Translations under genes and position numbers: made by a program
Shown: one piece after another, positions 1 to 8,434 of the stretch
Position numbering within the stretch: position 1 is the first letter of the stretch
How the letters are laid out: each line of letters begins with the position of its first letter
The notes under the pieces: generated by a model
The model's input: the letters and a program-made list of their open reading frames with translations, nothing else
What the model was told of the DNA's origin: nothing
Databases searched by the model: none
Origin: Bacteroides sp. CAG:144
Lineage (GTDB): Bacteria; Bacteroidota; Bacteroidia; Bacteroidales; UBA11471
DNA length: 10,807 bases
Direction of reading: 5' to 3'
Assembly: GCA_000434215.1 (NCBI GenBank)
Contig: HF999746.1
Span: 172,732 to 183,538, forward strand

Positions 1-174
1 TGCCGAGCCGCCAAAAGGATAGTCGTCGACACGGCGATGTTTATCGGTCGAAAAATCACGTAAATTATGGACAACAATTTCGACAAGACCCTTGTTTTGG
101 GCTCGCTTCAAAATCGAGTGGTTCAGAGGTCCTTCCAACAGTTCGGGCAGGACGGTGAGAATATCGATGCGCAT
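1..174 (-). CDS. trmD: tRNA (guanine-N1-)-methyltransferase TrmD, N-terminal part (runs off the window)
   Basis: TrmD transfers a methyl group from S-adenosylmethionine to N1 of G37 in tRNAs with G at position 36, which prevents +1 frameshifting. It acts as a cytosolic dimer with a SPOUT (trefoil-knot) fold. Only the first 58 codons are here. The reading frame starts with ATG at 174-172 and is still open at base 1. The start of the protein reads [15 protein letters not shown], then [22 protein letters not shown] and [13 protein letters not shown]. These are the conserved N-terminal blocks of TrmD, including the RxVDDxPFGG segment near the cofactor pocket. The knot and the C-terminal tRNA-binding domain lie outside the window. 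The start is supported by a -7 promoter box 28 bases upstream and by the family's usual start. The gene diverges from the porin gene. Identification is by motif recognition and is secure, although the protein is incomplete. Confidence 0.95.
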   Translation of the reverse strand, partial: MRIDILTVLPELLEGPLNHSILKRAQNKGLVEIVVHNLRDFSTDKHRRVDDYPFGGSA

Positions 175-201
175 GATTTCGACGTTCTGATTTTCTTCTT
201 G

Positions 202-209
202 CAAAGATA
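202..209 (-). promoter_or_regulatory. Bacteroidota -7 promoter box of trmD
   Basis: On the minus strand this reads TATCTTTG followed by CAA, an exact match to the Bacteroidota -7 consensus TAnnTTTG. It sits 27 bases from the trmD ATG, giving a short leader of roughly 20 bases. I see no convincing -33 TTTG element at the expected distance, so the call rests on the -7 box and its position. No equally clear box was found for the diverging porin gene. Confidence 0.7.
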
Positions 210-394
210 TTATAAAAAAGTGAAATCTGGAAGATTATCGGGTCTGAATTGAACCGTTTTTCGTCAATAGGGAAACAATCCGTATCGATGTTTTGCAATT
301 TTTCTGTTCTTGATGTATTTCGTGTTCTGTTTCAGATGCGTAAACCTTTTTTTATTGCGTTTTGTTGATAGAAAAATGTTTTACCGATAAAGAT

Positions 395-1672
395 ATGAAG
401 TTAATATTTAGAACCTCTCTTTTGCTGTTTTGTATCGCATTGTATGGCGTGCCTTCCAAGGCACAAGATTCGATCGGGGAAAAAGGACCGGGGCCGGTTA
501 TTCTTATTTCACGGGATAAAAACGGTCAGGACGAAATCGTCAACGTCTTTAAAGAGACTCAGCGTCAGCACTTTCATGATCCGGGTATTCCTCGTTTTTT
601 GTTGGCCGACAGGAAGCGAAAGTGGGCTTTGGGTGTAGGCGGATATGTGCAGGCTGTGGTCGAATATGACTTTGGCGGCATTTCGGACGATATAGATTTT
701 TTTCCAGCATTTATATCCGGGGGGAAACCTCGTAGCCAGTTTCAGATGGATATAACGACCTCGACGCTCTTTCTGAAATTGGTGGGCCGGGTCGGTAAAT
801 GGGGGAATATTATTGTCTATACCGCCGGAAATTGGAGGGGCGATGGAAATACATTTGAGTTGCAAAATGCTTATGTGCAGTTTCTTGGTATTACGTTTGG
901 GTATGATACGGGAACTTTTATGGATTTGGCGGCCGGTCCTCCGACCATCGATTTTGCAGGCCCTTGCGGTATGACATCCTATCGGACCACTCTTGTACGC
1001 TATGAACGGACTTTGGGAAAGGGTTTTTCTGTAGGTATTGCATTGGAAATGCCCGGTATCGAGGGGGCGACCGATCGTTATACGTCGGTAGACCATCAAC
1101 TCGTCCCGAGTGTTCCCGCTTATGTACAGTACGGTTGGAATAAGGGGAGGAGTCATATCCGGTTGAGTGGAATTTACAGGAATATAGCGTATACCGACTT
1201 GGCTAATGATAAAAGCAATAGCCAGACGGGATGGGGTGTGCAGGCTACCTCTGTTGTTGCGATTGGAAAGCCCTTTCAAATATATCTCCAATATGCTTAC
1301 GGGAAAGGCATAGGGAGCTTGATAAACGATATAAGCAATCTGAGTGTGGATATAGTCCCCGATGTCGATAACGTAGGTAAAATGCAACTCCTTCCTATGT
1401 CGGGTTGGTACGCCGGGGTACAATATAATTTCACGCCAAAGATTTTCATGTCAGCTACATATAGCCAGTCGATGCTTCATGCCGGAAATTATTATCGGAT
1501 AGTAAATCCCGGACAATACAAACTCGGACAATATCTCGTTACCAATCTTTTCTGGAATGTTATTCCCGATTTACAGTTGGGAATGGAATATCTGCATGGT
1601 TGGCGGAAGGATTTCGATAAAAACGGAGATCAGGCAAACCGGATAAATTTGTCTGCGAAATTCAGTTTCTAA
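395..1672 (+). CDS. Outer-membrane beta-barrel porin, DcaP-like family
   Basis: The predicted product is 425 residues and is likely a trimeric outer-membrane channel for small solutes; the substrate cannot be told. Residues 1-23 form a typical Sec signal peptide (basic MKLIFR, a hydrophobic stretch LLLFCIALYG, then SKA before Q24). After a short periplasmic linker (about 24-75), amphipathic alternating strands run to the end, beginning with WALGVGGYVQAVVEYDFGG. This is followed by an acidic DDIDFFP segment as in DcaP-like porins. Later strands are rich in aromatic residues, and the protein ends in SAKFSF with a terminal phenylalanine, the usual barrel-assembly signal. An in-frame TTG at 362 would put 11 residues in front of the signal peptide, so the ATG at 395 is preferred. 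The gene stands alone: it diverges from trmD and is 261 bases from ligA. Barrel and secretion are clear; the exact family is from recollection. Confidence 0.75.
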   Translation: MKLIFRTSLLLFCIALYGVPSKAQDSIGEKGPGPVILISRDKNGQDEIVNVFKETQRQHFHDPGIPRFLLADRKRKWALGVGGYVQAVVEYDFGGISDDIDFFPAFISGGKPRSQFQMDITTSTLFLKLVGRVGKWGNIIVYTAGNWRGDGNTFELQNAYVQFLGITFGYDTGTFMDLAAGPPTIDFAGPCGMTSYRTTLVRYERTLGKGFSVGIALEMPGIEGATDRYTSVDHQLVPSVPAYVQYGWNKGRSHIRLSGIYRNIAYTDLANDKSNSQTGWGVQATSVVAIGKPFQIYLQYAYGKGIGSLINDISNLSVDIVPDVDNVGKMQLLPMSGWYAGVQYNFTPKIFMSATYSQSMLHAGNYYRIVNPGQYKLGQYLVTNLFWNVIPDLQLGMEYLHGWRKDFDKNGDQANRINLSAKFSF

Positions 1673-1783
1673 GTTCGACGACAATAAACGGGTATAAGAC
1701 TTTTTGGACAGGGACGGGAGGGTGTCCTTATTCCCGAATGAAATTTTATTCTGCCTTTCTCACCGATGAGGATTCTGTTTTTG

Positions 1784-1821
1784 GGCCGGTATATATGGAC
1801 GTCCGGTTTTTTATATCGGTC
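1784..1821. other. Imperfect inverted repeat in the porin-ligA gap
   Basis: The gap from 1673 to 1933 contains no credible gene. The main structure in it is an inverted repeat: 1784-1793 can pair with 1812-1821 (10 pairs, two of them G-U) around an 18-base loop. The loop carries the palindrome GGACGTCC at 1797-1804. A competing short pairing, CCGG (1786-1789) with CCGG (1803-1806), is followed by six T (1807-1812) and could be a weak terminator for the porin gene. Neither form is strong, and I cannot say whether it is a terminator, an operator or chance. Confidence 0.3.
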
Positions 1822-1864
1822 GATTCAGTAGGTTTTTTGAGAAATAGGTCCGAGGTCGTTGTGA

Positions 1865-3943
<2,079 letters not shown>

Positions 3944-3954
3944 CAGATTTTGTT

Positions 3955-4497
3955 ATGTGGAAATATCTTACCGAAAAATCGATACGGCATAGGTTCGCTA
4001 AAAGCCGTAAAATAAGGGCGAAGCGGTTTGTCCCTTACCGAGAGGCTTCGACGATTGTCGTTTTGGCCGATATGCAAGGTGCGCAACAGGTCGGGGAGGC
4101 ATTGCGGGTAATCGGGAGTGAGGGTAAGAAAATCGTATTATATCACTTTACATTTGCTTTACAGAAAACCGGACTATCTTTCCCGGGTATCGATACGGTC
4201 GAGGTATCTCTCGAAGATCTTTGTCAGGGGAATACCCGCCCTCGTTCCGAAATCTGTCGCCGATTTGAATCGTTGAAGCCTGATGTGTTGGTCGATTTGA
4301 CGTTGAGCGATTATCTTCCGGTCGCATATTTGGTCGCTTCCAGTAACGCGCCTATGCGTCTCGGTTTGAAAAAAGATTCTCTTGCTCCGGCAGACATTAT
4401 GGTACAACTGGAATCGGAACAGGCTACTGCTGAGGGCTTGCTCCGAAATTTACTGTTTTATTGGAAGAATATTGCAGTGAAAAATAATAATTCGTAA
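3955..4497 (+). CDS. DUF6913-like protein of unknown function between ligA and dapA
   Basis: This 180-residue protein has no established function. I assign it to the DUF6913-type proteins of Bacteroidota from memory of its sequence and of its position after ligA. The first 27 residues are strongly basic (MWKYLTEKSIRHRFAKSRKI onwards). Then come three strand-like segments in an alternating alpha/beta pattern: STIVVLADM (32-40), KKIVLYHF (58-65) and PDVLVDLTLSDYLPV (109-123). Next are NAPMRLGL (131-138) and an acidic ADIMVQLE. There is no signal peptide or membrane segment, so it should be cytosolic, perhaps associated with nucleic acid or membrane through its basic start. The PDxxVDL...aPxRLGL pattern resembles the N-terminal half of family-9 glycosyltransferases (see findings). 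It starts 11 bases after ligA and ends 34 bases before dapA, so it is probably co-transcribed with both. Confidence 0.8.
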   Translation: MWKYLTEKSIRHRFAKSRKIRAKRFVPYREASTIVVLADMQGAQQVGEALRVIGSEGKKIVLYHFTFALQKTGLSFPGIDTVEVSLEDLCQGNTRPRSEICRRFESLKPDVLVDLTLSDYLPVAYLVASSNAPMRLGLKKDSLAPADIMVQLESEQATAEGLLRNLLFYWKNIAVKNNNS

Positions 4498-4531
4498 TTT
4501 TACCGCCGAAAAAATAGGTACGATACTATAT

Positions 4532-5425
4532 ATGGCACAAATCAACTTAAAAGGTATGGGCGTTGCCCTCATCACGCCGTTCAATGAAGATGGAACGATC
4601 GATTTCCCGGCGTTGGCGCGTCTTATCGAATATCAAATACAAAACGGCATAGATTATCTTGTTGCATTGGGGACTACGGCCGAGACACCTACGCTTACCG
4701 AGGACGAGAAAGCTCGGGTACGGGCATTTATCATTGAGAAAGTAAACGGTCGCGTCCCTATTGTTTTGGGATTGGGCGGTAACAATACGAATGCTATCGT
4801 CGAGAATCTGAAAACACAAAACTTCGATGGGATAGATGCTATACTTTCGGTCGTTCCCTATTACAATAAACCCTCTCAGGAAGGTATCTATCAACATTAT
4901 AAGGCAATAGCCTCGGCAACTAAATTGCCGGTTATCCTCTATAATGTACCCGGCCGTACCGGTGTGAATATGACGGCCGAGACGACCTTGCGTCTGGCTC
5001 GCGATTTCGATAATATCGTGGCGATAAAGGAGGCTTCGGGAAATATTACCCAGATGGACGACATCATCAAGAACAAACCCTCTGATTTCATGGTTATTTC
5101 GGGTGATGACGGCATAACGTTTCCGTTGATTACACTGGGTGCGGTGGGTGTCATTTCGGTTATCGGGAATGCTTTTCCCCGTGAATTCAGTCGTATGGTG
5201 CGTCTTGCGCTCAACGGCGATTATGCTTCGGCGTTGACGATACATCACCGTTTTACCGAGCTTTTCAGCCTGCTTTTTGTCGACGGAAATCCGGCCGGAG
5301 TGAAATGTCTGCTCCATGCTATGGGATATATTCAGAATCAATTGCGTCTGCCGTTGGTTCCTACGCGCATTACTACATACGAAAAAATACGGGACGTGTT
5401 GCAGAAACTCAATATTGTTTGTTGA
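4532..5425 (+). CDS. dapA: 4-hydroxy-tetrahydrodipicolinate synthase DapA
   Basis: DapA condenses pyruvate with L-aspartate-4-semialdehyde, the first committed step towards diaminopimelate (cell wall) and lysine. It is a cytosolic TIM barrel, usually a tetramer. The product is 297 residues, a normal length. The catalytic features are in place: T48-T49 in ALGTTAETPTL and the tyrosine pair at Y110-Y111 in VVPYYNKPSQEG. Next come Y137 and R142 in LYNVPGRTG and the Schiff-base lysine K166 in VAIKEASGN. The substrate-loop region GDDG follows at 191-194. The start MAQINLKGMGVALITPF is the usual one. The gene lies 34 bases after the DUF6913-like gene and 54 bases before the DUF4293-like gene, on the same strand. 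A near-match to the -7 box (TAATTTTA, 4495-4502) precedes it but is too weak to call. Aspartokinase and dapB are not in the window. Confidence 0.97.
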   Translation: MAQINLKGMGVALITPFNEDGTIDFPALARLIEYQIQNGIDYLVALGTTAETPTLTEDEKARVRAFIIEKVNGRVPIVLGLGGNNTNAIVENLKTQNFDGIDAILSVVPYYNKPSQEGIYQHYKAIASATKLPVILYNVPGRTGVNMTAETTLRLARDFDNIVAIKEASGNITQMDDIIKNKPSDFMVISGDDGITFPLITLGAVGVISVIGNAFPREFSRMVRLALNGDYASALTIHHRFTELFSLLFVDGNPAGVKCLLHAMGYIQNQLRLPLVPTRITTYEKIRDVLQKLNIVC

Positions 5426-5479
5426 GTAGCACGAACATTTAGTCTCGCTTCGGCGTTAAATCTAAAAAACGATAAACTT

Positions 5480-5941
5480 ATGATACAACGTTTGCAGTCT
5501 GTATATCTACTTCTTGCCGCAGCTCTTGTGATTACGAGCATGTTCATGCCTATGGCGACGATAGTTACACCCGAAGATCCGATGGTTCTTTCGGCGATGG
5601 GGGCTTATACGCCGGGGGCCGATTCGAAATTATTATTTACAATGTGGCCGCTGACCATCGTGTTGGGATTGTCTGCCTTGTTGGCCTTGATAAGTATTTT
5701 CCTGTATCGTAACCGACCGTTGCAGATGCGTGTATGCAATTTTACAGCTTTGTTGCTTATTGCATTTTATGTCGTTTTGGGTATTTATATTTATGACCTT
5801 TATATTGCGCTCAACGGTGAGAGCCTACAATTGCAGGCGGCATTATCTATGCCGGTGGTGGCTTTGGTGCTCAACTATATCGCTTATCGCCGCATTCGTG
5901 CCGACGAGCGACTTGTCCGTTCGGCCGATCGTTTGAGATAG
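5480..5941 (+). CDS. DUF4293-like four-helix membrane protein
   Basis: This is a 153-residue integral inner-membrane protein of unknown function. It begins MIQRLQSVYLLLAA and ends with a charged cytoplasmic-looking tail, RRIRADERLVRSADRLR. The RxDExLVRSxDRLR tail is the feature by which I recognise DUF4293 proteins, a Bacteroidota family. Four hydrophobic segments are seen at about 8-28, 52-75, 86-108 and 117-136. The loop between the first two (about 29-51) carries TPEDP and probably faces the periplasm. No catalytic motif is visible. The ATG at 5480 is the natural start, with the first helix directly behind it. The gene is 54 bases after dapA on the same strand and is followed 11 bases on by a strong terminator. 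It is therefore probably the last gene of the ligA group, although a separate promoter in the gap cannot be excluded. Confidence 0.82.
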   Translation: MIQRLQSVYLLLAAALVITSMFMPMATIVTPEDPMVLSAMGAYTPGADSKLLFTMWPLTIVLGLSALLALISIFLYRNRPLQMRVCNFTALLLIAFYVVLGIYIYDLYIALNGESLQLQAALSMPVVALVLNYIAYRRIRADERLVRSADRLR

Positions 5942-5952
5942 AATAACAGAAG

Positions 5953-6002
5953 AAATAAAAAGGGAGGGCGACTTAATTTTAAGTCGCCCTCCCTTTTTAT
6001 TT
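5953..6002. terminator. Bidirectional intrinsic terminator between the DUF4293-like gene and miaA
   Basis: The arms 5953-5976 and 5979-6002 are perfect reverse complements, 24 bp with a 2-base centre. The core GGGAGGGCGACTTAA is flanked by A-rich sequence on the left and T-rich sequence on the right, so either strand gives a GC-rich hairpin followed by a U-rich tail. It stands between convergent genes and can end transcription from both sides. The miaA stop codon (5999-5997) lies inside the outer right arm, so the hairpin overlaps the coding end of miaA. Confidence 0.93.
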
Positions 6003-6902
6003 GGAAAGTCTTTTATCGATATAAGCCATGATTTTAGCTCCGTCATCGGGTGTGAACCATGTGATGGAGGGATCGCGACGAAACCATGTCATCTGTTTGC
6101 GGGAATAGACGCGCGTGTTGCGCTTTATTTTCTCGATGGCTGTCGGCAGGTCATATATTCCGTCGAAGTAGGCGAACATCTCTTTGTACCCGACCGTATT
6201 GAGCGAGTTGAGAGCCCGATACAGATAGAGCTTTCGGGCTTCGGCTTCGAGTCCGTTGGCTATCATCTCATCGACTCGTCGGTTTATACGTTCGTAAAGT
6301 TCTTCGCGCGGACGGGTAAGCCCTACTTTCACGACGTCGAAAGAGCGCTCCTTCCGCGCATTGGTGCGCAGTGCTGAGTACGGCTGACCGGCCATGCGGC
6401 ATATCTCGACGGCATGTATGATCCGTTTTGGATTCTGCCGGTCTACCTGCTCATAAAAAACGGGGTCGAGCCGGTGTAATTCTTCGAGTAAAGAATCAAG
6501 ACCTTTCTGTTCGTATTGGGCGATGACTTCGTGCCGTATTTCATCACTGATGGTGGGTATCTCATCGATACCGTTACATACGGCGTCGATATACATCATC
6601 GATCCGCCGGTAAGCAATAAGGTGTCGTGTGAAGCAAAGAGCCTCTCTGTAAGGGCTATGGCTTCCTCTTCGTAGCAGGCGGCGCTGTAATAATCGGTCA
6701 GAGCCAGAGAGCCTACAAAATAATGCTGTACCCGTGCTAGTTGTTCCGGAGTAGGAGCAGCTGTCCCCACGACCATATCGCGGTAAAGTTGCCGGCTGTC
6801 CGCTGAAAGGATAGGGCAGGAGAGGTGCTCGGCCAGCCGCAGGCTGAGCTCCGTTTTCCCTACACCGGTAGGTCCTAAAAGTACGATGAGGCTTTTTCTC
6901 AT
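5997..6902 (-). CDS. miaA: tRNA dimethylallyltransferase MiaA
   Basis: MiaA transfers a dimethylallyl group from DMAPP to N6 of A37 in tRNAs reading UNN codons, giving i6A37, usually then converted to ms2i6A by MiaB. The 301-residue cytosolic protein shows a P-loop GPTGVGKT at 10-17. [11 protein letters not shown] follows, with the catalytic aspartate and substrate-gripping residues near 35. Next is GGSMMYID at 99-106, where many bacteria have [22 protein letters not shown] and the C-terminal [10 protein letters not shown] also match the family. Length and motifs are normal. The gene is read leftwards, 66 bases after the pepT stop. A terminator stands in that gap and no promoter box is visible before the ATG at 6902, so expression may depend on read-through from pepT or on an unrecognised promoter. 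Its stop codon is embedded in the convergent terminator. Confidence 0.97.
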   Translation of the reverse strand: MRKSLIVLLGPTGVGKTELSLRLAEHLSCPILSADSRQLYRDMVVGTAAPTPEQLARVQHYFVGSLALTDYYSAACYEEEAIALTERLFASHDTLLLTGGSMMYIDAVCNGIDEIPTISDEIRHEVIAQYEQKGLDSLLEELHRLDPVFYEQVDRQNPKRIIHAVEICRMAGQPYSALRTNARKERSFDVVKVGLTRPREELYERINRRVDEMIANGLEAEARKLYLYRALNSLNTVGYKEMFAYFDGIYDLPTAIEKIKRNTRVYSRKQMTWFRRDPSITWFTPDDGAKIMAYIDKRLSK

Positions 6903-6928
6903 AAAAACCGACGAATGCTTTTGGAGGT

Positions 6929-6957
6929 AAAAACGGGAGACCGGTGCCGGCCTCCCG
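6929..6957 (-). terminator. Intrinsic terminator downstream of pepT
   Basis: Read on the minus strand, 6957-6934 forms a hairpin with arms CGGGAG/CTCCCG and CCGG/CCGG separated by one mismatch, around a 2-base centre. It is directly followed by five T (6933-6929). It lies 12 bases after the pepT stop, the usual position for a terminator of that gene. It also separates pepT from the co-directional miaA, whose start is 27 bases further on. Confidence 0.75.
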
Positions 6958-6968
6958 GGAAGAATTTC

Positions 6969-8192
6969 TTATTTCTCTGCTACGAGGCGGGCGATTTCTA
7001 CGATTACGTCGCGGGCTTTTATCATTGATGGTATGGGTACGAATTCGTAACGTCCGTGGAAATTATGTCCTCCGGCGAAAATGTTGGGACAAGGCAATCC
7101 TTCGAAAGAGAGGCGTGCGCCGTCGGTCCCACCTCTGACGGGAACTACCACTGGAGTTACGCCGACATTTTTCATGGCTTCTTCGGCAAGGTCGACGATA
7201 TACATGACCGGCTCTATTTTTTCGCGCATGTTGTAGTATTGGTCTTTGATGTCGAGACTGGCGCAGTCGGGGAATTCTTTGTTGATTTTATGTACGAGGT
7301 GTTCGAATTCTTTTTTACGTCGTTCGAAGCGATCGCGGTCGTGGTCGCGTATAATGTAGCTGAGGGTTGTTTCCTCGACGCTGCCTTCGCACGAAATCAA
7401 GTGGTAAAAACCTTCATAGCCTTCGGTATGCTCGGGTGTTTCCCAGCGAGGTAGCATGATGGCATATTGAATGGCCACACGCAAGGAATTGATCATTTTG
7501 TGCTTGGCATATCCCGGGTGTACGTTGCGACCCTTGAATGTGATGCGGGCTACAGCGGCATTGAAGTTTTCATATTCGAGTTCGCCTATTTCACCGCCGT
7601 CCATCGTATAGGCCCAGTCGGCGTTGAACCGTTTTACATCGAATTTGTCGGCGCCTTGACCTATTTCTTCGTCGGGAGTGAAGGCAATGCGTATTTTCCC
7701 GTGTTTTATTTCGGGGTGGGAGATGAGGTATTCCATAGCCGAAATGATTTCGGCAACACCAGCTTTGTCGTCTGCCCCTAACAGCGTTTTTCCATCGGTA
7801 ACGATGATGTCTTGTCCGGTATAATGAAGTAGTTCGGGAAATTCTTCCGGATCTAATACGACATTGTTTTCGGCGCAAAGCACAATATCTTTCCCGTCGT
7901 AATTTTTGACGATGCGGGGAGATACTTTATGACCCGAACAGTCGGGACTGGTATCGAGATGCGCGATGAAACCTATGGTAGGTAAATTCTTGTCGCAGTT
8001 GGCCAGCAGTGTTGCCATCAAGTATCCATTCTCATCGAGTGAGATTTCGGTGAGTCCTATATGATGCAACTCTTTCTCCAATTCCCGGGCGAAAAACATT
8101 TGCCCCGGAGTACTGGGTGTCATATGGGTCAGCTCGTCCGACTGTGTGTCGAAACTTACATAGTGGAGGAAACGATTGACGAGATTTTCCAT
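6969..8192 (-). CDS. pepT: Peptidase T (tripeptide aminopeptidase)
   Basis: PepT is a cytosolic dinuclear zinc M20 aminopeptidase that removes the N-terminal residue of tripeptides late in peptide breakdown. The product is 407 residues, as expected for PepT. The metal site is complete. H78 and D80 lie in [12 protein letters not shown]141 in LLGADDKAG, and the catalytic and metal glutamates E175-E176 in [11 protein letters not shown]198 lies in TMDGGEIGE and H379 in [11 protein letters not shown]. The PepT-type signatures [16 protein letters not shown] (dimerisation domain) and [16 protein letters not shown] separate it from other M20 peptidases. The start [19 protein letters not shown] is the normal one. 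The gene diverges from the nuclease gene, has a leader of about 100 bases if the promoter at 8301-8308 is used, and is followed by its own terminator. Confidence 0.97.
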   Translation of the reverse strand: MENLVNRFLHYVSFDTQSDELTHMTPSTPGQMFFARELEKELHHIGLTEISLDENGYLMATLLANCDKNLPTIGFIAHLDTSPDCSGHKVSPRIVKNYDGKDIVLCAENNVVLDPEEFPELLHYTGQDIIVTDGKTLLGADDKAGVAEIISAMEYLISHPEIKHGKIRIAFTPDEEIGQGADKFDVKRFNADWAYTMDGGEIGELEYENFNAAVARITFKGRNVHPGYAKHKMINSLRVAIQYAIMLPRWETPEHTEGYEGFYHLISCEGSVEETTLSYIIRDHDRDRFERRKKEFEHLVHKINKEFPDCASLDIKDQYYNMREKIEPVMYIVDLAEEAMKNVGVTPVVVPVRGGTDGARLSFEGLPCPNIFAGGHNFHGRYEFVPIPSMIKARDVIVEIARLVAEK

Positions 8193-8208
8193 TGTAATGC
8201 GTTTTTTG

Positions 8209-8216
8209 TAAAGGTA
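8209..8216 (-). promoter_or_regulatory. Possible second, weaker -7 box close to pepT
   Basis: On the minus strand this reads TACCTTTA, one base off TAnnTTTG. It is 16 bases from the pepT ATG, a spacing like that of the ligA promoter. If used, it would make a short transcript lacking the structured leader made from the upstream box at 8301-8308. It could equally be chance in an AT-rich stretch. Confidence 0.3.
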
Positions 8217-8242
8217 TTAATTCGGTTGATAATGAAGCTGGC

Positions 8243-8278
8243 ATTCCGGTGGTCTTTTCTCCCGGAATAGGAGAAAAG
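8243..8278 (-). promoter_or_regulatory. Two mutually exclusive hairpins in the pepT leader
   Basis: On the minus strand, arm 8278-8270 (CTTTTCTCC) pairs perfectly with 8262-8254 (GGAGAAAAG), 9 bp with a 7-base loop. A second perfect pairing joins 8268-8262 (ATTCCGG) with 8249-8243 (CCGGAAT), 7 bp with a 12-base loop. The two cannot form together, because the 5' arm of the second is the loop and closing base of the first, and the 3' arm of the first lies in the second one's loop. Neither is followed by a T-run. The structures lie about 50 bases before the pepT ATG, within the transcript expected from the promoter at 8301-8308. A regulatory role is inference. Confidence 0.4.
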
Positions 8279-8300
8279 TACGATTTACCGAAATGACAAA

Positions 8301-8308
8301 CAAAGATA
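8301..8308 (-). promoter_or_regulatory. Bacteroidota -7 promoter box upstream of pepT
   Basis: On the minus strand this reads TATCTTTG, an exact TAnnTTTG match identical to the boxes before trmD and ligA. Transcription would start near 8294 and give pepT a leader of about 100 bases containing the paired hairpins. A T-rich stretch (TTTTTTC) lies about 17 bases upstream in place of a clear TTTG -33 element. The box faces away from the nuclease gene. Confidence 0.65.
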
Positions 8309-8401
8309 GTGAAAGGAGGGTGTAGAAAAAAGAGCTTGCCCGTTTTTTTTACAGGGTAGTCTCCTATTTGGGGCTATTCGTCGAAAATGGAGAAAAATAT
8401 G

Positions 8402-8409
8402 TACATTTG
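8402..8409 (+). promoter_or_regulatory. Bacteroidota -7 promoter box of the nuclease gene, inside a palindrome
   Basis: TACATTTG matches TAnnTTTG exactly and lies 25 bases before the ATG at 8435. It falls within the inverted repeat GTACA-TT-TGTAC (8401-8412), so a dimeric regulator could cover the promoter. A partial -33 candidate, TTCG, is at 8377-8380. The expected transcript start near 8415 excludes the in-frame ATGs at 8387 and 8399 as starts for this transcript. Confidence 0.55.
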
Positions 8410-8434
8410 TACCCGTGAATGGTTAAAAAACGGA

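Noticed and set aside
509..1423. A 304-codon open frame antisense to the porin gene
   Set aside because: It lies wholly within the porin, which has a signal peptide, barrel strands and a terminal F. The antisense product is of low complexity in composition, shows no domain and has no promoter.
4547..5341. A 264-codon open frame antisense to dapA
   Set aside because: dapA is unmistakable with all catalytic residues. The antisense product is rich in R, H and I without any recognisable motif, as is typical of a shadow frame.
7056..7781. Two open frames (132 and 104 codons) antisense to pepT
   Set aside because: They are rich in F and V as mirrored codons of pepT and have no start signals or motifs.
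8032..8244. A 70-codon frame overlapping the pepT start
   Set aside because: It is not called as a gene: its product is unremarkable and it mostly lies inside pepT in another frame. Its ATG is mentioned only as part of the leader structure.
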